A stretch of DNA of 12,746 nt from Acidobacteriota bacterium (lineage in GTDB: Bacteria > Acidobacteriota > Terriglobia > Terriglobales > Acidobacteriaceae). Of the stretch, positions 7,601 through 12,746 are shown one piece after another. A program made the translations under genes and the position numbers. The notes beneath the pieces were generated by a model, which searched no databases, was not told where the DNA came from, and worked only from the letters and a program-made list of their open reading frames with translations. Position 1 is the stretch's first letter; the number at the start of each line of letters is the position of its first letter. Location: NCBI GenBank assembly GCA_021801945.1, contig JAKABE010000055.1, positions 1 through 12,746 on the forward strand, read 5' to 3'.

Positions 7601-8121
7601 CGGTTGAAGATATCCGCCAGATTGTCGAAAAGAAGCTAGCCGAAATGCTGGCGCGGAACCCCACCCGAATGGACTACCAGCAGAAGTATGAGGAGATTGT
7701 TGCCGAGTATAACCGCGAGAAAAATCGTGCGGCCATCGAAGACACTTTCCGGAGACTCGTTGAGCTGATGGCTGAGCTGGATGAGGAGCAAAAGCGTGCC
7801 GTTGAGGAGGGCCTGAGCGAGGACGAACTGGCAGTTTTTGACCTTTTGAAGAAAGAGAATCTTGGGAAAGCCGAGCGTGAGCGCGTGAAGCAGGCGAGCC
7901 GGGAATTACTCCAATCTATCAAGGCGCGGCTTGCAGAATTGGACCGCTTTTGGGAGAAGGAACAGACCAAAGCAGACGTCGAAATTCTTATCCTCAACAC
8001 GGTATATGCAAGCCTTCCTACGCCTCCATTTACGCCGGAAGAGAAGGAATCCGTGGCCGCAAATGTGTATGCTCACGTTTGGCAGCAGGCTATGCATGGC
8101 TCCTTTGCAGGTGCGGTATAG
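4696..8121 (+). CDS. hsdR: Type I restriction-modification system, restriction (motor/nuclease) subunit HsdR
   Basis: 1141-residue subunit that translocates DNA with ATP and cuts it when two complexes collide. The N-terminal PD-(D/E)XK nuclease has Asp156 (RRADLVCF) and Glu170-x-Lys172 (VFIELKA). The superfamily 2 helicase motor has Walker A QGSGKS (368-373), the DEAH box ISDEAH (466-471), motif III FTGTP (494-498) and motif VI QAIARANRV (762-770). The C-terminal helical region (about 870-1130) would contact the M2S core. All key residues are present, so the enzyme looks active. An Ala/Lys/Glu-rich coiled-coil-like segment (about 625-665) is inserted in the second motor domain. The gene is 31 bp after hsdS and clearly in the same operon. 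EcoR124I HsdR is about 1040 residues, so this one is somewhat long. Confidence 0.96.
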   Translation: MAVTGINSEDRLVQKTFADHLEQALGWESVYAWNDETFGPDGTLGRANAQEAVLVRDLRAALKRLNPELPEKAIEDALRKLTEWDVSRSMVQHNREFYTLLRNGVPVEYLDAQNRHKTARARVMDFDNRPGMNRFLAVRELKLTGRRTPNYNRRADLVCFVNGLPLVFIELKAVYKNIRAGFDGNLRDYMDESVIAHAFHHNAFLIVSNGDRARYGSITSEWEHFNEWKRLDETDKGSVDAEVLLNGMLAQDRLLDIVENFILFDESKPGATRKVVARNHQVLGVNRAVASVKRQEELKAQFPPGERLRYRVIELPLEKRAANQQEAPGIAAADEALVLPSFVPEGPLEIVERAHPELGRLGVFWHTQGSGKSYSMAFFTEKVRRKVEGNFTFLLMTDRHDLDDQIYGTFVGCGITSDKTPRAAGGDDLEKVLKENHSYIFSLIHKFNKDVDPRQPYSERDDIIVISDEAHRTQAGRLARNMRVALPNAAFIGFTGTPLFKQDELTKRIFGDYVSRYDFKRSEADGSTVKLVYENRGEKLGVARTDLNSRIAAKVEEAELDTDQRALLDKLLGKDYEVITADERLDKIAADFVEHCATRWETGKMLFVCIDKITCARMYQRIVPRWKAKAAEVRAAATQKQAEAAAAKDEDARAELQKQADRLTAQAVWMDETIIEIIISEAQNEVADFKKWDFDIIPHRALMKKGFDAANGENVDVEKAFKDPKHPFRIAIVCAMWLTGFDVESLSTLYIDKPMKAHTLMQAIARANRVYPGKDFGLIVDYNGMLKSLRAALAQYALGDDGSGGEEIVSPIEERVQALVEAIEATEAHLRGLGFDPARLNGAKGFDRIKALSDAVEAVYSSEDAKRRFEILARQVFIRFKSLFTEPAIYSFAERHDNIEAIYKKLTERRDTSDVTALLKELHRIVNEAIRTQEPGGDQAGGLIFDLSQIDLKKLQEEFAKKVRYKATAVEDIRQIVEKKLAEMLARNPTRMDYQQKYEEIVAEYNREKNRAAIEDTFRRLVELMAELDEEQKRAVEEGLSEDELAVFDLLKKENLGKAERERVKQASRELLQSIKARLAELDRFWEKEQTKADVEILILNTVYASLPTPPFTPEEKESVAANVYAHVWQQAMHGSFAGAV

Positions 8122-8136
8122 CCATCCCGACGGATA

Positions 8137-8151
8137 CGCTGCTGCGCAGCG
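8137..8151 (+). terminator. GC-rich hairpin just after hsdR
   Basis: CGCTGC-TGC-GCAGCG forms a 6-bp perfect stem with a 3-nt loop, starting 15 nt after the hsdR stop. No T-run follows (GAAGAAATGG), so it is not a classical intrinsic terminator. It may act as a weak terminator or as a 3'-end RNA protection structure. Confidence 0.4.
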
Positions 8152-8201
8152 GAAGAAATGGTGACACGTCATCCCCAAATGGGTCCTGTCTGGGAACTCT
8201 C

Positions 8202-8213
8202 CAGGTGCACCTG
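8202..8213. repeat. 12-bp perfect palindrome CAGGTGCACCTG
   Basis: Perfectly symmetrical and 80 bp past the end of hsdR, with AACTC on both sides (8195-8199 and 8216-8220). A DNA-binding protein site or chance. No promoter could be assigned next to it. Confidence 0.35.
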
Positions 8214-8248
8214 TTAACTCCTGTGTTTTCAGTGAATGCTGAAAGCGA

Positions 8249-8266
8249 TGGTTCCAGATGGAACCA
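8249..8266 (+). terminator. Hairpin TGGTTCC-AGAT-GGAACCA, possible terminator or operator
   Basis: A 7-bp perfect stem with a 4-nt loop, 128 nt downstream of hsdR. It has no poly-T tail. It is a second candidate for ending the hsd transcript, or a protein-binding inverted repeat. Confidence 0.35.
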
Positions 8267-8372
8267 CGGATAAGATGCTCCAAAGCGCTCACCTTAGTCG
8301 CTGGAATTTCTTCTGCGATGCATTGCTGATGGGGTGCTGAATGGGTGGACAAAGCACCGGGCTTTTGCCGTT

Positions 8373-8426
8373 GATTGCGGGTGGTATCAGTGGGTGAATT
8401 CGGGTGGGAATCACGTCCACTTTACC
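8373..8426. repeat. Diverged 54-bp direct repeat, copy 1
   Basis: Aligns without gaps to 8640-8693 at 34 of 54 positions (hand count). The most conserved blocks are GATTGC at the start, ATTCG in the middle and CTTT near the end. Ten of the 20 mismatches fall in one codon phase. Confidence 0.5.
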
Positions 8427-8639
8427 GGGCTGAAAGCTGCCCGCATTGCAGCGGCTTCGCCACGTCAATCCGCCGCCGGAAACCATGACCGATGAGCGTT
8501 GGTATAGTCCTCCGATCAGACTGTCTCTTGTCGGCTTCATCGAGTGCCTCAGAGTCATTCCAGGCCGGACGATTGAGGAGCCCAAGTCTGGTGCGCCATC
8601 GCGTCTGTAGACGGGGTAAGTCGCGAGCATTTCCAGGTT

Positions 8640-8693
8640 GATTGCCCGTCCTATTGGTTGCCGTATTCGAGCCGGGACAACCTCCGCTTTGCT
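8640..8693. repeat. Diverged 54-bp direct repeat, copy 2
   Basis: Partner of the copy at 8373, 267 bp downstream in the same orientation, and in the same open frame of the minus strand (267 is a multiple of three). This could be an internal duplication of a former coding sequence or two copies of a structured element. Confidence 0.5.
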
Positions 8694-8903
8694 CATGCGG
8701 GAAGGCGCCCGGAAGGCATGGGCTTTGCCTTGTAAATCTCCCTCCGAAGCGTGAGTGATGAGTATCGGTAACGTCGAGCGAATATGGAGCCGTTCCGGCT
8801 CGCATGGAGGGCTCGAACGAGGCAATAAGCCATGGTCCGATTGTGGCTGAAAGAGAGTCGTGAGTCCATGCTGAAGGCTCGATTATTGAGCTTACCAATA
8901 GGC

Positions 8904-9085
8904 CGCGCTTTGCGCGCTCATTCGTGCCGGTATAACTCCGGTATAAAGCCATAGAGTAAGGACTGTAATGAGTCATTGATTGGTGGAAGAATCCCTGAAC
9001 GATAAAGAGAGTAGAAGTGAGACGAAGTGCGTTCTAATCAATATCCATAGGGGTCTGAGCAATAGTTACCTTGAAAATATTTTTC
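8904..9085 (+). other. Candidate origin-of-transfer (oriT) region upstream of the MobF relaxase
   Basis: Small symmetric elements cluster in the approach to the relaxase gene. They are a hairpin CGCGC-TTT-GCGCG (8904-8916), a direct repeat CCGGTATAA at 8927-8935 and 8938-8946 (11-bp period, one helical turn), a palindrome AATGA-G-TCATT (8967-8977), and an AT-rich inverted repeat GAAAA-TAT-TTTTC (9073-9085). MobF oriTs usually lie close to the relaxase operon and hold inverted repeats beside the nic site plus direct repeats for accessory proteins. No sequence matching a known nic core (F or R388 type) was recognised. The call rests on position and structure only. Confidence 0.3.
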
Positions 9086-9175
9086 TTAATTTCGTCCATC
9101 CTTTCCACAAATGGAGTTACGCTAAGCAACATGCAGTTGCACGGTTCTGCTGTCCTCTGAGTGAGGTAGTTATCC

Positions 9176-11938
9176 ATGCTCACCATCTCGAAGGCACTGT
9201 CCGCAAGCCAGGCGCGCACGTATCACGCACGCGAGTTTGTTTCCGAACGCCAGAACTACTGGAGCCGCGATTCGCATGGGTTCAGTGAGTGGCAAGGAAC
9301 GCTTGCACAGCAGTGGAATCTTTTGGGTGCTGTCAGCGATGAGACATTCGCACGGTTGAGCGAGGGGCAGCATCCGCAGGATGGAATCCAACTCGTTAAA
9401 CACCAGCCCGCCAGGACGTACGAGAACGAGTATGGAAAGCAGATCACCAGCTCCGAGCATAGGGCTGGATGGGATGCGACATTCTCCGCGCCGAAGTCCG
9501 TTTCTCTTACGGCTCTTGTTGGCGGCGATGACAGAGTTCGCGAGGCTCATCGCGAGAGCGTGAGAATTGCAGTGCAGGAACTGGAGCGCTATACGCAAGC
9601 GCGCATTGGCAATGTTCATGCGCCGGAGACAACGGGGAAGTTTGCAGCAGCGGCTTTCGAGCATGATACGGCTCGCCCTGTGGATGGATATGCTGCGCCG
9701 CAGTTGCACACGCATGTGGTGATCTTCAACGTCACTGAGCGCGACAATGGAGAAACGAGAGCACTGCAGGAGCGGAGTCTCTTTCAGTCACAGCATTACG
9801 CGACAAGCGTGTACCGCTCTGAGCTTGCCCTTCGGCTACAGCGGCTAGGCTATGAGATTGAACGAGGCCAGCACGGTCAGCCGGAGATCAAGGGCTATAC
9901 CCAGGAATATCTGGACGCATCGAGTCCGCGAAGAGCGCAGATCAAAGAGCATCTTGAAGAGATCGGGCGCGAGGGCGCGGGAGCGGCCCAGGTTGCGGCG
10001 CATCGCACGAGGGATAGCAAAGAGCTTGCCTCGCAAGATGTTGTCCTCGCGAGGCATAGAGAATTGGCTGAGCAGTACGGAAACCAGCCCGATCAGGTTG
10101 TCGCCCAATCCAAGCAGCCAAAGCAAGAGAAGCAGGTTCCTCGATCCACTGCCAGAACATCTGTCACATTTGCCCGCGATGTATCGTTTGAACGCTCGGC
10201 AGTTCAGGATGAACGAAGCCTGTTGCAGGCAGCGCTCGACCGCAGTATGGGGAACGCTAGCTATGCCGAAATCCGGCAGGAATTCAAGCATAGAGTTGCC
10301 AATGGAGAACTATTGCCGATGGGGACTCCGGCGGGCCGAGCGGCGCAGCAATATACCTCCGCTGAGATGATGAGCCTTGAGCGCGAGATGGTCGGTCTGC
10401 TTCACCGGGAGAATGAGCGTAAGTATCAAAACTCGATGCTGCTCTCCCATCCGTTGCGAATTCATGCGGAAGATCTGCGCCCCGAGCTAACCAAAGCGCA
10501 GCGCGCTGCTGTGGATGAAATCTTCCTGAGCAAGGAAAAGATCATCGGTCTCGATGGTGTTGCCGGTGCAGGCAAGACGACCACTCTTTCCGTGATTCGG
10601 CATGGGGCGGAGATGCAGGGATACACCGTCAGAGGTTTTGCGCCGACATCGCGCGCTGCGCAGAAGCTGGCCGAGGCGGGAATGTCCACGTCTACGCTGC
10701 AGCATCACTTGATGCGTTCGCACCAATACAGTGGAGATGAAAAGCGGCTCTTTATACTCGATGAGTCATCGTTGGCGTCCACGCGCCAGATGCATGCATT
10801 CCTGTCTAATCTCGACCGCAACGATCGCGCATTGCTGGTTGGCGACACCCGGCAGCATGAGGGCGTGGAAGCGGGAAGGCCCTTTGCCCAACTTCAAGAA
10901 GCAGGTTTGCGAACGGTAAAGCTGGATGAGATTCTTCGCCAGCGGAATCCAGCACTGAAACTTGCTGTTGAGCATCTTGCTCAAGGGGAGGTTGCTTCCG
11001 CTATTGATGTTCTTGAACAGTACGGCAATGTCCATGAAATCAGAGAGCGGGCGGACCGGTTCAATGCCATCGCTCGCGAATATGCTTCCTCGCGCGAGAG
11101 TACGTTGGTTGTCTCTCCAGATAATCAATCGCGCATGGAGATCAATCAGCAAATCCACAAGGAGCTGCAACAGCGTGGCCTTGTGGAGCGACAAGATTAC
11201 CGCGTGAAGGTGCTTGTTACCCGGCAAGAGTTGACGGGAGCAGAGCGCGGATGGGCGCAGCGGTATCAGGTGGGCGATGTGGTGCGATACTCGCGGACAT
11301 CAAACGAAACGGGAATCCACAAGGACGAGTATGTGCGCGTTCTCAGCGTCGATGCTGAGAAGAATATGCTTACGGTTGCGCGGGCCGATGGCAGCCAGAC
11401 TACTTACGATCCACGTCGCCAGGTTGGCGTGACGGTCTATCGCGAGCAGGAAAGGCTGTTTGCCGTGGGTGACAGGATTCAGTTCACCGCGCCTGACCGC
11501 GAGCATCAGATCGCTAATCGCGAGCTCGGAACCATCCGCCAAATCCGGCGGGAAGGGTTTATGAATGTCGCGCTCGATAGTGGCCGCGAGGTTGAGCTTC
11601 GGGTCAGAAGCGAAGCGCATCTCGACCACGGCTATGCAGTGACCAGTTATTCCAGCCAGGGACAGACGGCGGAGCGCGTACTGGTCCATGTTGATTCAGA
11701 ACTCAGCGCGAAGGATCTGCTGAATCACCGCATGGCCTACGTCGCGTTATCGCGTGGACGCTCCGAGGCGCAGATTTTTACGAACGATCAGAGTGCGCTG
11801 GTAAATGTGCTCAGCAGGGATGTGTCTCATGCCAGCGCGTACGTACCTCAGCAGGCATTGCCAGGAGTTTCGCACAAAGTTGCTCCGTCGCCGTCGCGCG
11901 GCTTGGAGCAGGGTAGAGGTTTAGGGCTGGCAATGTAG
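9176..11938 (+). CDS. MobF-family conjugative relaxase-helicase (TrwC/TraI-like)
   Basis: 920-residue bifunctional enzyme that nicks oriT through a covalent tyrosyl-DNA link and unwinds the plasmid strand for transfer. The relaxase domain (about 1-290) shows N-terminal tyrosines Tyr16 and Tyr28, the acidic residue Asp100 in GWDATFSAPKSVSL, and the metal-binding histidines His163 (FEHDTA) and His178/His180 (PQLHTHVV). A polar Gln/Lys-rich linker (about 300-330) follows. The superfamily 1 helicase (about 430-870) has Walker A GVAGAGKTTT (461-470), Walker B LFILDESS (525-532), motif III GDTRQHEGVEAG (556-567), motif V TSYSSQGQTAE (823-833) and motif VI YVALSRGRSEAQIF (855-868). TrwC is 966 residues, so the length is normal. 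The ATG has GAGG at 9163-9166. It is followed after 32 bp by a small HTH gene. Confidence 0.95.
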   Translation: MLTISKALSASQARTYHAREFVSERQNYWSRDSHGFSEWQGTLAQQWNLLGAVSDETFARLSEGQHPQDGIQLVKHQPARTYENEYGKQITSSEHRAGWDATFSAPKSVSLTALVGGDDRVREAHRESVRIAVQELERYTQARIGNVHAPETTGKFAAAAFEHDTARPVDGYAAPQLHTHVVIFNVTERDNGETRALQERSLFQSQHYATSVYRSELALRLQRLGYEIERGQHGQPEIKGYTQEYLDASSPRRAQIKEHLEEIGREGAGAAQVAAHRTRDSKELASQDVVLARHRELAEQYGNQPDQVVAQSKQPKQEKQVPRSTARTSVTFARDVSFERSAVQDERSLLQAALDRSMGNASYAEIRQEFKHRVANGELLPMGTPAGRAAQQYTSAEMMSLEREMVGLLHRENERKYQNSMLLSHPLRIHAEDLRPELTKAQRAAVDEIFLSKEKIIGLDGVAGAGKTTTLSVIRHGAEMQGYTVRGFAPTSRAAQKLAEAGMSTSTLQHHLMRSHQYSGDEKRLFILDESSLASTRQMHAFLSNLDRNDRALLVGDTRQHEGVEAGRPFAQLQEAGLRTVKLDEILRQRNPALKLAVEHLAQGEVASAIDVLEQYGNVHEIRERADRFNAIAREYASSRESTLVVSPDNQSRMEINQQIHKELQQRGLVERQDYRVKVLVTRQELTGAERGWAQRYQVGDVVRYSRTSNETGIHKDEYVRVLSVDAEKNMLTVARADGSQTTYDPRRQVGVTVYREQERLFAVGDRIQFTAPDREHQIANRELGTIRQIRREGFMNVALDSGREVELRVRSEAHLDHGYAVTSYSSQGQTAERVLVHVDSELSAKDLLNHRMAYVALSRGRSEAQIFTNDQSALVNVLSRDVSHASAYVPQQALPGVSHKVAPSPSRGLEQGRGLGLAM

Positions 11939-11970
11939 CGGTGCCAGTGTTTTACACAAAGGAGCAGACT

Positions 11971-12231
11971 ATGCAGACGAGGAACAATGCCTTCAAGAAG
12001 CCACCAGTACGAGCCGCGATTGCAACCGATGCGAAGCTATTGGTCAGCCGTGATGAGGCCGCCCAGATGCTTTCCATCAGTCAGCGGGCGCTCGATTACC
12101 TGGTCGCAAACCGGCGTTTGCCGACCAGACGGATCGGTGGAAGGGTATTGATCCCGGTCGCGGACCTGCGGAAATATGCTCGCGGCGATCATCCGGAGCA
12201 TATTGTGGCCGACCGCCGTAAATTGGCGTAA
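11971..12231 (+). CDS. Small helix-turn-helix DNA-binding protein, excisionase-like (MerR/HTH_17 type)
   Basis: 86-residue protein with one winged HTH domain at about 23-71: LLVSRDEAAQMLSISQRALDY (first and recognition helices), the wing RLPTRRIGGRVLIPVADL, and a basic tail. This is the fold used by excisionases and some plasmid regulators. I chose the ATG at 11971 because AAGGAG (11959-11964) lies six bases before it. A GTG at 11941 would add ten residues (96 in total) but has no comparable ribosome site. It follows the relaxase by 32 bp and is probably co-transcribed with it. It may be the recombination directionality factor for the integrase or a regulator of transfer genes; the sequence does not separate these. 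Confidence 0.85.
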   Translation: MQTRNNAFKKPPVRAAIATDAKLLVSRDEAAQMLSISQRALDYLVANRRLPTRRIGGRVLIPVADLRKYARGDHPEHIVADRRKLA

Positions 12232-12268
12232 GCAAGGGAAAGGGATTAGGGTTAGCCCGCTGTATGCC

Positions 12269-12287
12269 TAATAAACAAGGTTTATTA
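12269..12287. promoter_or_regulatory. Putative HipB operator: inverted repeat upstream of hipB
   Basis: TAATAAAC-AAG-GTTTATTA, a perfect 8-bp-arm inverted repeat with a 3-bp spacer, directly abuts the proposed -35 box. XRE/HipB proteins bind such symmetric sites and repress their own operon. It differs from the E. coli HipB site (TATCC-N8-GGATA). Confidence 0.6.
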
Positions 12288-12317
12288 TTGCATTTATAGA
12301 TTAAAGCCTAGTATATT
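12288..12317 (+). promoter_or_regulatory. Candidate promoter for hipBA, predicting a leaderless transcript
   Basis: TTGCAT (-35, 12288-12293) and TATATT (-10, 12312-12317) are separated by 18 bp in a short AT-rich stretch. A start of transcription six to seven bases after the -10 would fall on the A of the hipB ATG at 12324. This agrees with the lack of any ribosome-binding site there. TAGTAT (12309-12314) is an alternative -10. Confidence 0.5.
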
Positions 12318-12323
12318 GGGTCA

Positions 12324-12602
12324 ATGTTGCCGTTGACCTCCATAGGCGAACGCATTGCCACCAAGCGCAAGGAACTGGGGCTGACCCAATCTCAGCTTGC
12401 CCAAAAAGCCAAAGTTGGGCTCTCGACGCTGGATGCTTTGGAAAATGCGCGCCTGGGCGAGCTTGGCTATTCGAAGATCACCAACATTTTGACGGCGCTC
12501 GGCTTGGAGCTAAGGCTGCAAGAGGCGAGCAGACGGCGTCCGACACTCGAAGAACTCTTGGAGGAGGGCCGCGATGATCAAGGTCTGGACCGACGCCGCT
12601 GA
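12324..12602 (+). CDS. hipB: XRE-family HTH regulator, HipB-like antitoxin
   Basis: 92-residue DNA-binding protein with a Cro/C1-type HTH at about residues 7-65: IGERIATKRKELGLTQSQLA, QKAKVGLSTLDALENARLGE, then YSKITNILTALGLELRL. The C-terminal 25 residues are charged (RRRPTLEELLEEGRDD), a tail of the kind that contacts HipA in related pairs. In the family, HipB neutralises the kinase HipA and represses the operon. Translation overlaps the next gene by 29 bp, as in other hipBA pairs. No ribosome site precedes the ATG; see the promoter entry for the leaderless reading. The AT-rich promoter with an inverted repeat supports autoregulation. The HipB identity depends on the hipA-like neighbour. 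Confidence 0.85.
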   Translation: MLPLTSIGERIATKRKELGLTQSQLAQKAKVGLSTLDALENARLGELGYSKITNILTALGLELRLQEASRRRPTLEELLEEGRDDQGLDRRR

Positions 12603-12746
12603 GGCGGGCATGCTTGACCGCCACAACACGCGCGGCAGCACGTTTGTGTATCAGCCTGGGGTGGCCAGCGAGCGAGCGGTGTCCGTCACCATGAATGTTC
12701 GCACGTCATCGTATGACGCTCCGTTGGGACTTCTACCCATCTTTGA
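12574..12746 (+). CDS. hipA: HipA-like serine/threonine kinase toxin, N-terminal fragment (cut by window end)
   Basis: Only the first 57 residues are in view, beginning MIKVWTDAAEAGMLDRHNTR and continuing GSTFVYQPGVASERAVSVTM up to APLGLLPIFE. The pattern (V..DG/AG.L, F.Y, a positively spaced sm..., then LPPF-like LLPIF) matches the HipA N-terminal domain that packs against HipB. HipA kinases phosphorylate aminoacyl-tRNA synthetases such as GltX and so arrest growth. The catalytic kinase domain lies outside the window, so activity cannot be judged. The ATG has GAGGAGGG (12561-12568) five bases upstream. It overlaps hipB by 29 bp in another frame. Confidence 0.8.
   Translation, partial: MIKVWTDAAEAGMLDRHNTRGSTFVYQPGVASERAVSVTMNVRTSSYDAPLGLLPIF

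Larger units (their letters stand above)
8289..8825 (-). other. Open frame of uncertain coding status (178 codons), possibly a decayed gene
   Basis: This frame starts at a TTG (8825) and stays open to a TGA at 8289-8291; with no start requirement it is open from about base 8886. It contains two similar peptide segments, AEVVPARIRQPIGRAIN and VDVIPTRIHPLIPPAIN, encoded by the diverged direct repeats. Third-codon positions differ most between the two copies, which hints at protein-level selection. The opposite-strand frame shares the same wobble positions, so the strand cannot be decided this way. There is no ribosome-binding site at the start and no recognised domain. A second minus-strand frame (8422-8976, 184 codons) overlaps it. 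I would not annotate it as a gene without homology support. Confidence 0.15.
8122..9175. other. 1,054-bp region without a recognisable gene between hsdR and the relaxase
   Basis: No protein family is recognisable on either strand. On the plus strand the frames are broken by several stops. On the minus strand two overlapping frames of 178 and 184 codons are open, without ribosome sites or recognisable domains. The left end holds GC-rich hairpins that could end hsd transcription. The middle holds two diverged 54-bp direct repeats. The right end is AT-richer and carries small repeats and palindromes next to the relaxase gene, the expected position of an oriT. No tRNA, rRNA or CRISPR array is visible. 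Part of it may be a decayed gene or insertion element. Confidence 0.7.
1..12746. mobile_element. Partial integrative and mobilizable element (genomic island), boundaries not defined
   Basis: The window combines a tyrosine recombinase, a MobF relaxase-helicase, an excisionase-like HTH protein, a Type I R-M operon and a HipBA module. The first three form a standard integration and transfer set, and the last two are typical island cargo. No coupling protein (TraD/VirD4), no VirB-type genes and no replication initiator are visible, so the element is mobilizable on present evidence. No tRNA gene or duplicated attachment core could be found in the first 175 bases, and the right end lies outside the window. 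The element call is inference from gene content. A fragment of a larger ICE or an integrated plasmid would look the same. Confidence 0.55.

Noticed and set aside
8122..9175. tRNA, rRNA or CRISPR array in the long gap
   Set aside because: No cloverleaf with a T-arm and acceptor pairing, no rRNA signature and no regularly spaced repeats were found. The two 54-bp repeats are diverged and 267 bp apart.
11941..11970. GTG at 11941 as the start of the small HTH gene
   Set aside because: The ATG at 11971 has AAGGAG at ideal spacing; the GTG has no ribosome site, and the HTH domain begins well after both.
12236..12260. Three GGG tracts (GGGAAAGGGATTAGGG) resembling a G-quadruplex or telomere-like motif
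   Set aside because: Only three tracts are present, and four are needed for a simple intramolecular quadruplex. No repeat unit continues.

Overview
The window is a GC-rich stretch of bacterial DNA. It looks like most of one arm of an integrative and mobilizable genomic island that carries a complete Type I restriction-modification system. The best guess at a host is an acidobacterium (Terriglobia / Granulicella-Terriglobus type). That guess rests on the overall style of the proteins and on the unusual integrase box HCNRHTFCSW, which I associate from memory with acidobacterial integrases. It is an inference, because no rRNA or housekeeping marker is present.

Layout, left to right. Bases 25-158 form a nested inverted repeat with no gene. 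A tyrosine recombinase (176-1186, minus strand) follows, with its 3' end facing the left edge. A 248-bp divergent intergenic region (1187-1434) holds a perfect 22-bp palindrome plus a third half-site, and two smaller inverted repeats. Then comes a tightly packed plus-strand operon hsdM-hsdS-hsdR (1435-8121): M and S overlap by 4 bp, and S and R are 31 bp apart. The start codons are ATG, GTG and TTG. A 1,054-bp region without a recognisable gene (8122-9175) follows. It contains hairpins, a diverged 54-bp direct repeat and overlapping minus-strand open frames of unclear status. Its right end is the natural place for an oriT. Next are a MobF (TrwC/TraI-type) relaxase-helicase (9176-11938), a small excisionase-like helix-turn-helix protein (11971-12231), and a HipBA-type pair. 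hipB is complete (12324-12602) behind its own promoter and operator. hipA overlaps it and is cut by the window end.

How the parts may work together: the integrase and the small HTH protein could integrate and excise the element. The MobF relaxase would nick and unwind it for conjugative transfer, but no coupling protein or type IV secretion gene is in view, so in this window it looks mobilizable rather than self-transmissible. The Type I R-M system (methylation plus ATP-driven cleavage of unmodified DNA) and the HipBA module are two linked maintenance or defence cargoes. None of the protein families is new. The parts most worth checking are non-coding: the 134-nt nested palindrome beside the integrase, the three-half-site operator between int and hsd, the structured gap before the relaxase, and the probably leaderless, autoregulated hipB promoter. 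The helical insertions in HsdM and HsdR also deserve a look.
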